Made by a program: the position numbers and the translations under genes
Notes under the pieces: generated by a model
Database searches by the model: none
What the model was told of the DNA's origin: nothing
The model's input: the letters and a program-made list of their open reading frames with translations, nothing else
In this document: one piece after another, positions 21,456 to 32,360 of the stretch
How the letters are laid out: the number at the start of each line of letters is the position of its first letter
How positions within the stretch are numbered: position 1 is the first letter of the stretch
Assembly (NCBI GenBank): GCA_905178155.1
Contig: CAJINV010000004.1
Coordinates: 4,807,996-4,871,995, forward strand
Origin: Amoebophrya sp. A120
Taxonomy: Eukaryota; Sar; Dinophyceae; Syndiniales; Amoebophryaceae
Length of the DNA stretch: 64,000 nt
Direction: 5' to 3'

Positions 21456-22550
21456 ACGACGCTCACACAGACGCAGACTGCAACGCTCAACACTAATCCC
21501 ACTGGCTCCTGAAGCAACACTTTGCAACTACTTATCAGGAATGGTTCTATCAATCTCAGGTTCATTCAACATTTAGTCAATACCTCCATGATGATCACAT
21601 CATGGAGGATCCATGTACATTCTTTTGGACCGACCCCCATTCGTTTATGATATTTCTTTCGACAAGAGCCGAGCGCCACTTTGCTTCTACCTTCCTATCT
21701 CAGATGCGGAAAAGTACAAGTACGTACCGAATCTACTAATTGTACCTGGCACAACTCATCCTCATTCTCACTAAAAAAGTACGACTCTTCGATAAAACGT
21801 TCAAATTTTTGAGCCTCATTCTCACATTCATCTCATTTTGATATTAAAATTAACAGACCTATTCTGTTTATGGTCGGCATCAAGAATAACACCCTTTCGT
21901 TTCTGCCTCCCGCACTCATTTTTCATAGGGAAAGTACTAGGACATGCAGTATCTACTACCGGGCACAACTGATCATGATGATGATCCTCATTCTTACAAA
22001 AACCGATTTCGAACTGTTCAAATTGTTGAGCCTCATTCTTATATTAGGGAAGGTGGAAATAATGTGGTATTTCAGGAAGATTAAGATACAATTTTCTGTA
22101 ATGACCGAACAACAAGAATGTAGGTCATCTAGTAGCTGTTTTGTCTGTTCTCTTTTGCAACATTAATGTACAGCAAGCGAGTGGTTGTTGCTCCATGACC
22201 ATGTTCCCAAAGGATGGATGAGCAAGATCAATTGCAATGCAAAGCCTATGAGAAATCTTTTGCTGGTTACGAAGAAGTTCTCCTTGTGTCATAGTCATTT
22301 TTGACACCAGCATCGGACCACCGACTGACAGGGGTACCACCTTTGTGCCAGGAGAAATAATTTTACAAGTACAACACAGATGATCATTTATCCAGTAGGT
22401 ACTACCTTTTTACCGGTCATAATCTGTTGCGCATTGTCGTTGTCCTTTTTCGCTACGTTGTTGTCTTTTAGTTATTGGTTGTCCTACAAGCTTCATCTTT
22501 ACTCTGCTTCGTCGTAGCTTCGTCTTTTCTATTTGAAAAGCTTCGATAAA
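21456..22550. other. Intergenic with an imperfect duplication
   Basis: No gene is seen. About 90-100 bp near 21735-21825 are repeated imperfectly near 21945-22045 (shared words CACAACT, CCTCATTCT, GTTCAAAT, TTGAGCCTCATTCT). The tract is AT-rich compared with its flanking genes. Confidence 0.55.
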
Positions 22551-25346
22551 ATGGAGGGTTTTTTCCGGCAGAATCCCAAGAAGCGCAAGTCCGCCGCCGC
22601 GGATGTGGAGGCCGTGTTGAAGCAGTTTTGCTGCGAAGAAGTCCAAAAAGAGTACCGCATGTGCAGGAACGAGCTGGAGAAGGAAGCCTTTCGCGAGGGG
22701 TTTCTGGGGTCCCTCGAGGGCTCGCTGACGACGATCATGCCCCAGTTACTGGACGAGGCACGAGTCCACGGAGAGAAGCACATGGGGAAATTGCTGGCCA
22801 AGAGCGAGCAAGTCCTGCAAAGTGACGCGCTGCTCGCGAAGTTATTTCAAGACCGAGGGCTGGCAGACTTGCGGGGTACGCGATTCTGGGAGGAAAAAAT
22901 AAAGCCCGGCGTGGTCCGGTGGGGCCTGTCCAACCTCGGAATGAGTCCCTTGATGGTGCACAATTTCTTTATGCAGCACCAGTTCTTGCCCGGTTTGGAG
23001 CAGCACCGGCCCGACAAGAACGATGGCACGATGTTCGAGTACCAGGCCTCCAGCAGCACGGTCAAGAAGAAGGACGCCGATAACGGTTCGACCGCACTCC
23101 TGGACTGGGTGAGTTTGGAGCCGATGCCAATCAAGGAGCTGCGGCTGTTTCAAACCCACACGGGCTATTTTCTTAACGTGACCATTGTCGGGCAACCGGC
23201 ATTGGAAACGGCCGTGCGCACCGTGATCCAGGACGACGCCGGCGGGCAGGCGACGACGGTGTTCTACAACTGCATGGGTGGTGCCATCACGCCTTCCACC
23301 TCCAAGTGGGACGGACAGAAAATGGTGGAGCAGCGGTTTGCGGTGGGCACGAAGCTCCAGATCGCCAACCCGTTCTACAAGATCGGTGCCGGGGGTGCGC
23401 GGGCCATCCGGGTCGACGACCCCCGGGAGGTGAAGTTCCTCTCCAGTGCCGTGAATCCCTCCTCCATCCGCGTGGACGCCGAGAAAGCGAGAGGAAACGC
23501 CGAGTTCGCGAAGGGCGCCTTTGACGCCGCACGGGAAATCTACCAGAACGCGCTCGCAGCGACGGAGCTGGATCTGCAAGTCAGTCTTCTGAACAACCGG
23601 GCTTTCATGTTTCTCAACGAGCAAAACTTCGGTAACGCGCTACTCGATGCGGCAGCCGTGATGTACCTGCGCCCGGACAACGAGAAGGCGTGGCACCGCT
23701 ACATTTCTGCACTCGAGGGACTGCAGAAGGGGGCGTCGCATCTGGTAGAGCAAGTGACTCTGGCGCGCGACGCGGCCTTCGCGGAAGTCAAGAAACCGAA
23801 GAACGCCGGCGCTCATAAAGAAGCGAAGCAATTCGCTCCTGAAAGTAGGGCGGCCGAGCCAGCAGCTGCGTCGTCTACGTCCGCATCAACTGCCTCTTCG
23901 CACTGCCGTCTCCGGCTTTTCTCGCAAGAGCAGCGCGCGATTTATGAACAGCTTTTGACAGAAGTTGTTGTTCCGGCGCTGCTGAGCAGCACAACTACAT
24001 CAGGTTCAGAGGCTGCAAAAGAGACCGTCACCTTTTCTCTTGATCGTGGAAACAAGTGCAACGAGCAAGGGAAATCGCTCTTCCGTGAGAAGAAGTGGGC
24101 CGCTGCACGAACCATGTTCACCGAAGGCCTACTGGTACTGAACGCTGACGGCTCCTCGCAACCTCTGGCTGCGATTCTCGGCAACTTGACGACTTGCGCA
24201 CTGCGTACGGGCCGCAGCGCAGAGGGTCTCGCGCTTTCGCTCATCACGCTGAGGCTCTTTGGCGCGGCGGCGCACTGTGCTCCGGAGGGCAAGCAGTGCG
24301 CCATACGCAACAAGGCACTGATGCGCGTTGTGTCCTCCCTTGTGAACCTCGGCGAGGAGGAGTGGGTAGCCGCGTTCTGGAGTCAGGTGGAGCCAAACAT
24401 AACCTCCTTTGGCGGAGAGGAGGGGTTCTTGAAGAAGGCCTACCAGGAGGAGACCCAATTCCTCCGCTGTTTGAACACCTTCGATGACCGTCCGCTGGCC
24501 GCGAAGAGACTGACAACCACCGACCTTTTTCCGTATTTCGCAAGCGACGCTTGCAACCTGAACACGGTGCGGACCTGCGACTGGATCCATCCGGACATTG
24601 AGCTGCGTGACACCGGCGGCAGCAAGGGACGAGGGGTGTTCGCGAAGACGACTCTCCAAAGGGGCACGGCCCTCATGGTCTGCAAGCCAGATCCGGGGCT
24701 GCTCGCGGCAGGCGAAAAACTCGCTGTCAACAAGAGCAGAACCGTCGTGATCGAGGCAAAGGGCGACGGGGTCCTGCGGTCCCCAACGCAGAAGCAGATC
24801 CAGCAGCAAATGTTTGCCCGTGTCCAAGATGACTTGGCGCTGGCATGGCGGCTACACCAATTGTACGATGGGTCCAAAAACTTTTACGAGAAACTTCGCG
24901 CCAGCCCCGCTGAAATCGAAACTTCCGAAAATGACGGAGTCAAGGGCGCGGACGGTCTGACCCTCTTTACGCATTGCCTGCCGCCTATCGTTTTTCCAGT
25001 GTTACCCCCGAGCCAAAAGTTCGTCGCGACTTCCGTCCGTGCCACTCTGGCTGGACTTTCCGAAACGCGCTTGGGCGGAATTCTCACCATGAACGAGTTT
25101 GGCAGCCAGGAGAATGGTGCTCACAACAAGATCCTCGAGGGGCACACGGTTCTCCACGTACAAATCTCCATGTTCAACCACTCCCTCGACAAGTTAAATG
25201 TCGGGTTCCTCGACATCGAAGGGAGAAGAAAAACGCCCAACTGCCCAACGGTGATGTACCTCGAACAGGACGTCTCCGCTGGCGACGAACTCTTCATCGC
25301 CTACACGAATGACAGGTCAACGGAGCGAGCGTGGATTGCGGCTTAG
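22551..25346 (+). CDS. TPR-SET domain protein (SMYD-like lysine methyltransferase)
   Basis: Single exon of 931 residues from ATG 22551, which follows an A/T-rich leader. Residues about 303-400 contain TPR-type helices (KARGNAEFAKGAFDAAREIY, LNNRAFMFLNEQNFGNALLD), and a second helical block lies at about 495-560. The SET domain is split as in SMYD-type proteins: GRGVFA near residue 695 (S-adenosyl-methionine loop), MFNHSLDKLNV near 875 (the NHS motif), and AGDELFIAYTN near 910. No MYND zinc finger is visible, and the NHS motif lacks the following Cys of the classical NHSC form. Transfer of methyl groups to protein lysines is known for the family; the substrate here is unknown. No introns or introners. 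It sits about 1.1 kb after the DUF4470 giant, a domain often fused to MYND/SET proteins elsewhere. Confidence 0.85.
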   Translation: MEGFFRQNPKKRKSAAADVEAVLKQFCCEEVQKEYRMCRNELEKEAFREGFLGSLEGSLTTIMPQLLDEARVHGEKHMGKLLAKSEQVLQSDALLAKLFQDRGLADLRGTRFWEEKIKPGVVRWGLSNLGMSPLMVHNFFMQHQFLPGLEQHRPDKNDGTMFEYQASSSTVKKKDADNGSTALLDWVSLEPMPIKELRLFQTHTGYFLNVTIVGQPALETAVRTVIQDDAGGQATTVFYNCMGGAITPSTSKWDGQKMVEQRFAVGTKLQIANPFYKIGAGGARAIRVDDPREVKFLSSAVNPSSIRVDAEKARGNAEFAKGAFDAAREIYQNALAATELDLQVSLLNNRAFMFLNEQNFGNALLDAAAVMYLRPDNEKAWHRYISALEGLQKGASHLVEQVTLARDAAFAEVKKPKNAGAHKEAKQFAPESRAAEPAAASSTSASTASSHCRLRLFSQEQRAIYEQLLTEVVVPALLSSTTTSGSEAAKETVTFSLDRGNKCNEQGKSLFREKKWAAARTMFTEGLLVLNADGSSQPLAAILGNLTTCALRTGRSAEGLALSLITLRLFGAAAHCAPEGKQCAIRNKALMRVVSSLVNLGEEEWVAAFWSQVEPNITSFGGEEGFLKKAYQEETQFLRCLNTFDDRPLAAKRLTTTDLFPYFASDACNLNTVRTCDWIHPDIELRDTGGSKGRGVFAKTTLQRGTALMVCKPDPGLLAAGEKLAVNKSRTVVIEAKGDGVLRSPTQKQIQQQMFARVQDDLALAWRLHQLYDGSKNFYEKLRASPAEIETSENDGVKGADGLTLFTHCLPPIVFPVLPPSQKFVATSVRATLAGLSETRLGGILTMNEFGSQENGAHNKILEGHTVLHVQISMFNHSLDKLNVGFLDIEGRRKTPNCPTVMYLEQDVSAGDELFIAYTNDRSTERAWIAA

Positions 25347-25999
25347 GGCCGCAAGACATTTTGGCAAAGAAAAATTACAACGCCATCGTGCGGAAAATAT
25401 GGAATGAATATGAAAAAGATGAACTGACATACATTTACTTACATTGGTCTCAATCCAACAAGCGAACAATGGACCTTGGCACTCGTCGCATCAGAAATTC
25501 CAACGCAGTTGTAGATGTCCAAAGGTAGAAAAAGAAATTCAAATTTGCTGCCGCAGGAACTTTCCTTGTGCGTGCAGAGAACATGAAAAACTACTCCGGC
25601 GAGTTCCTCGATGTATTATTGTATCGCCAGTTGCTGTTCATCTTCTGGTCGTCTTATATGAACTTAGGACGCAAGAACGGTCGGCGTGGTGCAGGAGCAG
25701 GGATATATAATTACCAGGCAGAAAGATAGCCCGAGCCCGGCGCCTCATTCCTATGCCAGTCGTGGCAAGAAAAAATCTGTTGTGGTAGGTACAGCGAATG
25801 ATTCATTAGCATAGTGTCGCGGATGAAATAGGATGTAAAGGTAAACCGTGAAAGTGTTTCTTTTCTCGTATTGTGAGGGCCCGAGGCAGCCTCGGTTTTC
25901 GTGGAGTACATGTCTGCGCCTGCGGGAAACAAATTCGCTGCAGACCATAAATGATCGTGCTTGTACTCATCTGCGGGCGGAAACAAATGAATTGCTTTC
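25347..25999. other. Intergenic before the tandem array
   Basis: No gene is seen. From about 26000 onward the sequence becomes similar to that around 31670, which marks the left edge of the repeated units. Confidence 0.5.
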
Positions 26000-26655
26000 G
26001 TGCCCGTGATCTCTTGATCGTTTATGGTAGTGCACGCTTTTTCCTTCGTCGCAATGGTCTTAATACCTCAAGCACAGCTTGTTATTGCCGCGTTCGCTAC
26101 AACTCTTTTGCCTCCACCTTCATCGTTGATCTAACTATTACCGACAAGACTGTAGTACTTAGCTGCACGACTAGAGCTGCCAGGGAAACTCGTGGGTTCG
26201 TGAGGAAACAGCAACACCTCGCTTCAATAACAGGATGGGAGTAGTCGACAACTTTCAGTTCTTCTGTGATCGTCGCTCGTCGCTCCATTTCGCGAAACAA
26301 AGATGAATCTATCGCACTAGAAGGCTCCACACCCCCGCTCGTGCAACAGATAAGTCAAACTCAAAGGCTATTCAACTAAAGTATATTAAACTCGGAATTT
26401 TTCACGACCCTATTTCTAGTCTGGCACTACGATTATGACAGTCATCTACATCTTCAGGATCAAAATGTTGGACGAGGGAGTACTTTTTTTTTTCTATTCT
26501 TTCGGGTGACGCAACCAGTGATGTTGATGTGAAAAGATAGAAAATGGCATGGTCGTACTCGTTTCACTCTAGCCGAGACTAGCTTTGTCCGGTTTTCCGG
26601 AACAACGGGCGTAAAGGTTCCTGGAGCGACGCGGTTGTGAATGTGATTGAACAAG

Positions 26656-28039
26656 ATGCCGAAGAACGTTACCAGATCCAGACTTTCGGTGTCGGCGAAG
26701 CTGCTGGCGTTTACGTTTGGAAACGGTAATTGTATTATTGACTTGATTTCATCGGAAGTTCAAGTTCATATTCATTCACATGACATGTATTGGCTTCTTG
26801 GCTTCCATCGTCTTTGTGTATTTTTGGTGATTTTCATGCATATCAACCGCCCGCACCCGCAGCCGCAGCCGCACGCAAGAACATGCAGGGACATCGTGTG
26901 ATGCGCTACGTGACGCACATGCTGCGCATGCGCTGGTGCAGAAGTAATGTTGTAAATCAATACAACCTAAGATGTCGCGTTCGCGAAGATAAAGATTAAG
27001 ATTAAAAATAACTCTGCACTAAACTTCTACAACGAACAGGCCTAGCTATCGTGGTGGACCGGGACACGAGGAAGCAACTGGAAGAGGTCGAGTCGTTCCA
27101 TGGTTCCGTTGCTGGTGTCGGACCCGATGGAAACGTCGACCAGAAGCAGGAAGGCAACGAGTTGTACTACAGCGACGAGACGGAAGACGCTCCGGCTAGC
27201 GAGAATGATGTTGAACAAGGTGGAGAACCGTCGGTGGGGATGTTGGACAAGGTGGCAGCTGCGTCGGAGATGTACGACAAGCTCATGGCCTGCAGAACAA
27301 CGCGTTGCTGTCGGGCGTTGAACGCGGCCGCAATGAACGGAATGCGGACTTTGTGAAGGGCGCCCGCAAACTCATGCGAGACGGCGAAGGACTCACGAAC
27401 GGGTCTATAAATCCAGGAAAGACAGCGTTCGACAACGTGCATGACGCCACTATGGGCCACTTCCGCGGCAGACTCTACCCCTACAGCTGCTGGTGGAAGG
27501 ACGCATCCAGCTTCCCAGTGCGCATATCGACAGGAAAAACAGCACTGACGCTGTCAATATATTTGATAAGTAGATATATCATAAACATTAAAATGTGGTT
27601 TTGCATGATCTACAGCCGGATGGTGCTGGTGCATGGATGGGTCATGAGCCAGCGACTTTTTTGTCACTTTTCTGTCTGAGTTGGAATAAACAAACATTAA
27701 GAACATGACCTTTCAATTCCATAGAGACCTCCACGGCAAGCGGAGATTGTTCCAGTGCCACAGCCACAAGTCATAAATTTATTGATGCAAATGATCAAGA
27801 ACAAGAATAGTATTCTGTGCAGCGTTTTTCTTTTTCGATTCCGCATCCAGGAGGGTTGCTACTACGCCTTCACTGCGGCTCTGACAGGAGCCTGGCAAAA
27901 TCCGAGGAGAGCGGATCGGGATTGCTGCGAAGAAGTGCCGGGCGAGAAGAAGTGCCGGCGGGTAGAGAACGCGCCTCTGTCCTGCCCGAAGTACGAAGCG
28001 ACACCGGGCCACCCCCTACAGACGGCATGGTTCAGATGA
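26656..28039 (+). pseudogene. Array copy 1: secreted Cys-rich protein, frameshifted
   Basis: Exon 1 (26656-26725) encodes MPKNVTRSRLSVSAKLLAFT and joins by GT-AG to exon 2 at 27040, giving a signal-peptide-like hydrophobic stretch LLAFTFGNGLAIVV. Exon 2 then follows the copy 3 protein (RDTRKQLEEVESFHGSVAGV) until about 27290. There the homologous frame moves to another register (LSGVERGRNERNADFVKGAR), so the original frame stops at 27356 (TGA). The homology continues through SCWWKDASSFP, and the last exon 27851-28039 encodes GCYY, DCCEEV, KCRRV and SCPKYE motifs ending AWFR. One deleted base is the simplest explanation; an unseen tiny intron or a sequence error are alternatives. It lacks both introners of its sisters, so it carries two unoccupied sites. 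Confidence 0.68.
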
Positions 28040-28474
28040 GATTCTTCAAGAAACAAGCTAGCTCTAGCTAGTACATGCGTGCGTCGAAGCAGTCACAAAT
28101 AACAGAAGTTGTAAGTGCTCAAGTTCAAAAGCAATAAATACACGGGTCCGATTAACATCAATCATGACCACACCCACACGATGACGATGAGATGTTTAAG
28201 TACTTGCAGCGTCTGATCTATCAATTTCGTCGTGACAGTAAAAAGTTACCGTGTGACACTTGAAGAGAAAAGTCTCCTTAATATCGCGGCCACGTTGTAC
28301 TCACACAATTTGTCGAACACGATGCCTTTTGGATTTGAAATTGCTTCAACACATCGCATATGAATTGAAATCTACGTAACTGTACTTACGAAATTGTGCT
28401 TGTTGAAATTTTGTTTTATTTATATGCATCTTATCAGGCTTGAAAACTAACAGTGGCACAAGAAGCGTATTTTT

Positions 28475-28690
28475 GTTTGCGTTCTAGGTTGCAGCGATAC
28501 TCGGCTCGACAGACGAGGTGAAGAACACGAAGAGATAGGATTGCGTGTCGCCTTAGGTCTGCCCGGACCCGGCGTCCGAAGCCCTCCATCCAGCAGCTGT
28601 TGCTTCTGCAACTCTACGTCGGCTGCTGTGGTGGAAAAAAGAATTGTCACGAGGTGTTCCAATACCACACACAGCAAAGGCAGAATATCG
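28475..28690. repeat. Downstream block of array unit 1
   Basis: A segment of about 215 bp repeated at about 31330-31540 and 34355-34580. Copies 2 and 3 keep a + strand frame (GVRS ... ISELLD) that copy 1 breaks, and the minus strand is also open in copies 1 and 3. Whether it is an extra exon, a separate small gene or a 3' regulatory segment cannot be settled by eye. Confidence 0.55.
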
Positions 28691-29390
28691 GAACTTTTTA
28701 ATTTTTGTAAGTAGGTAGTAAGTACTCAAACTTACATATGTACCGGGGTTGTTTGCTTTTCTTTGTAATAAACATCGTATCGTGGTGCTTCCTGTTCTAT
28801 CTTCATCTTCTCGTTTAGTTGACCTCGTCTACCACTTGACTTCGAGCAATGACTATCGTAACTCGCTAGATCAGAAAGACTTCATCGTTGCTTTCTTACC
28901 GACAAGACTGTAGTACAGCTGCACTAGAGCTGCCAGGGAAAATCGTGGGTTCGTGAGGAAACAGCAACACCTTGCTCTGTAGTCGACAACTTTCAGTTCT
29001 TCTGTGAGCATCGGTCGTCGCTCCATTTCGAGAAACAATCTATCGTAGACGTCTCCACTACGCCCCCGCTCGTGCAACAGCGTCAAAGTGAGCTATGCAC
29101 CCAGCAGAGTATTTTTTGCGGATCTAGCTTTAGTCTTGCACGGTGCAGCTGCGTCAATTTCAATGTACGATTACGACAGTCATCAGAAAAATAATAATAA
29201 ACATGGTCGAGGGAGTGATCTACTTGTTTTTTTCTGATTCTTTCGGGTGACCGACGCAACCAGTGATGTTGACGTGAAAAGAACATGGCGTGGTCGTACT
29301 CGTTTCACTCTACTAGCCGAGACTAGCTTAGTCCGGTTTTCCAGAACAAGAGGCGTAACGGTTCCGAAAGCGACGCGGTTGTGATTGAAG

Positions 29391-30854
29391 ATGCCGAAGA
29401 ACGTTACCAGATCCAGACTGTCGGTCTCGGCGAAGCTGCTGGCGTTTACGTTTGGAAACGGTAATATTCATTCGATTTCATCGGAAGAAATTCATATTCA
29501 TTCACATGACATCTATTGGCTTGGCTTCCATCGTCTTTGTGTATTGGTGATTTTCATGCATTATATCAGCCGCCCGCACCCGAATGCAAGAACATGCAGT
29601 GACATCGTGTGATGCGCTACATGAGGCACATGCTGCGCATGCGGTGGTGGAGAATTAACTTGAATGTTGTAAATCAATACAAAGTAAGATTTAGCGATCG
29701 AAGTAGATAGCCAAAGATTAACAAGATTTAATAATTCTTCAGGCCTAGCCGTCGTGGTGGACCGGGACACGAGGAAGCAACTGGAAGAGGTCGAGTCGTT
29801 CCATGGTTCCGTTTATCAAATGCAACAATGTCTGGGTCTGGAAGAGTGGATGTTTGTCATGCTTGTCTGGCATGATGACTCTTAAATCTGTCGTGCACGT
29901 TACCCAAGAGCTCCACTTTTCTGTCATGCAGAAACGCAGTTTGTCATGCAGAATAGGCAAGAACACCTAGAAGCTCACAAACTTGTCATGCTGAGCCAGC
30001 ATTTGTGCTCATGAGACGCCACCCAGCATCACAAGTTTCCAGACCCAGACACTTTTGCATTTGATACCGTTGCTGGTGTCGGACCCGATGGAAACGACCA
30101 GAAGCAGGAGAACAACAACGAGTTGTACTACGGCGACGAGGCAGAGGAGGACGCTCCGGCCAGCGAGATGAATGATGGACAAATTGGAGAACCTTCCGTG
30201 GTGATGTTCAACATCTCGCCCGAGGCCGCGCAGGCGCAAGCAATGGCTGAACACGTGGACGGTGGACAGTCGATCGGGAACGTAATCCCCGGCACTGCCA
30301 CCAGACTGCACTCCTACACCTGCTGGTGGCGGGCAGAAGAAAGGACACTATTCACGAATCAGGTGTGGGTTATATCGATGGGAAAAACAAAAGCAGCAGC
30401 ACCATTGCCGCTGTCCATATGAATAAGAATGATTTGGCTTTGCATCTTTCAGCTTAATGCATTTTTCTAGACTTGCACTTGCATGATCTTTTGGTGCATG
30501 CATGGGTCATGAGCCAACTTTTTCTTTATTGTCCTGCCTGACCAACCGAACTTTATTTTCCTGCCTGAACAACATTAAGGATAAGGACAGGAACAGATGA
30601 TGAGCATTGTCATTCATCAAGAACAGTGGTGCTGCGCGCCGCGTTTTCTTTGTTGATATCGCGAAGCGGGTTGCTACTACGGTTTCACCTATTTTTCGGG
30701 GCGAGCAAAGAGGGGGAAGAGAGCGCATTCGGATTGCTGCGTGGAAGTGGATGACGGGGCGGGAAGGAAAAAATGCCGGCGACAGAACTTGCGCAGATTG
30801 CCTGTGACCTGCCCGGTGTACGAGTCTGGCGAGTTGGCCTCCTGGACAAGGTAA
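29391..30854 (+). CDS. Array copy 2: secreted Cys-rich protein
   Basis: Exon 1 is 29391-29460 (same N-terminus as copy 1). Exon 2 begins 29743, is interrupted by introner 15, resumes at 30072 and most likely ends at 30362 before GT. The last exon, starting about 30663-30669, encodes GCYYGFTYF, DCCVEV, KCRRQ and TCPVYE and ends ASWTR, TAA at 30854. The middle is acidic (YYGDEAEEDAPASEMNDG) and shorter than in copy 3. The acceptor of the last exon is uncertain because its phase does not fit the nearest AG. A secreted, disulphide-bonded small protein is inferred; in a parasite such proteins are often effectors, but nothing here proves that. Confidence 0.62.
29814..30066. mobile_element. Introner element 15 (family B), 253 bp, with empty sites in paralogues
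   Basis: TATCAAATGCAACAATGTCT left; CCAGACACTTTTGCATTTGATA right. Perfect duplication CCGTT (29809-29813, 30067-30071). Array copies 1 (27106-27110) and 3 (32717-32721) have the same surrounding sequence with a single CCGTT and no element. No GT-AG register exists. Confidence 0.96.
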
Positions 30855-32360
30855 GCTTCGGGAAGCAGCAGGAGTGCGCCTTCGCTATCACTTCAAAAAA
30901 AATCAAAAACAAATACTAACTTACAAACAAAAGTGTAAACTACTAGAGCAACAGCAAGACTATACGGATATTATGACGCTGCTTACGACCAGAAGTGCCA
31001 CTACTAGTAGACAAAGGAATAGAAGTGAAAAATAGAATGAAGAGAGGAAAAGCATGCACAGCTGTGCGCTGTGCTTGAAGAGTAAAAACGATCGCCACGT
31101 ACTGGAACTCGTAGCGCACGACACTTTTTGGATTTGAAATACAAATAGGCTCTACGAGATCGCCTATTATGAATTCAAAAAGCAAGACGTCCATGTCGAG
31201 GACCAGGCAGCAATTTACTCCAGACGGCCGCAAAGTCGAATATTGTATATTACATACGCAATTTTTGTGCTTGTATAATGTATATTCAATTGCTATTGTA
31301 TAAATGTTGTCAGAGATTTTTGTTTGCACTCTTTTATAGCAATACTCGGCTCGACCACAGACGTCGAAATCACGGAGAACACGAGATACGATTTCGTGTC
31401 GTGTCCGGTTCGTTCTCTCCGGTTCGTTCTCTAAGCGGCGTCCGGAGCTTTCCAAGCTGTTGCTCGTGCAGCTGCACGTCGTGTTCGAACAAGACCACAC
31501 GCGGTGGCAAGGGCGGAATATCGGAACTCCTGGATCATGTCGTGTAGTGTATGTACGTACTCACTCTTCGTCTTCGGTATGGCTATGGTTGGCTGCATTG
31601 CGGAAAATAAGTCTTCGGGTTGGTTGCGGAAAATAAGTCCTCAAGATCTAGTCATCATCTTGGTCGTGATCTCTTGATCTCTTGATCTTTTAATTTTATG
31701 GTGGTGCACGCTTTTTCCTTCGTCGCGATGGTCCACTTAATACCTCAAGTACAACTTGTTATCCCTTCGCTACAACTCTTTTGCCTCCACCTTCTTCGTT
31801 TTCGTTACCTTACCGACAAGACTGTAGTACTTAGCTGCACTAGAGCTGCCAGGGAAAATCGTGGGTTCGTGAGGAAATAACAGCAACAGCTAGCTACACT
31901 AACATGATGGGGGTAGTCGACAACTTTCAGTTCTTCCGTGAGCGTCGCTCGTCGTCGTCGCTCCATGTCGCGCTTCAAAGATGAATCTATCGTAGTAGAA
32001 GGCTCCACGCCCCGGCCCCCGCTCGTGCAACAGATAAGGGAAAGGCTATTCACCTAGAGTATGAAATTGAACAAGCTCAGAATTTTTCACGAGCCTATTT
32101 CTAGTCTGGAACAGTGCATCAATTATTTACGATTACGACAGTCATCTTCAGAATCAAAATGTTGGACGAGGGAGTCTTGTTTTTTTCCTATTCTTTGGGG
32201 TGACGTAACCCGTGATGTTGACGTGAAAAGAACATGGCGTGGTCGTACTCGTTTCCCTCTTCTAGCGGCCGAGACTAGCTTCGTCCGGTTTTCCGGAACA
32301 AGAGGCGTACAGGATAAGGTTCCTGGAGCGACGCTGTTGTGAATGTGATTGAACAACAAG

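Noticed and set aside
22842-23624. 260-codon open frame on the minus strand
   Set aside because: It lies entirely inside the TPR-SET gene, whose + frame has domain evidence; the minus frame is a GC-rich shadow.
24129-24827. 232-codon minus-strand frame
   Set aside because: Antisense shadow of the TPR-SET gene.
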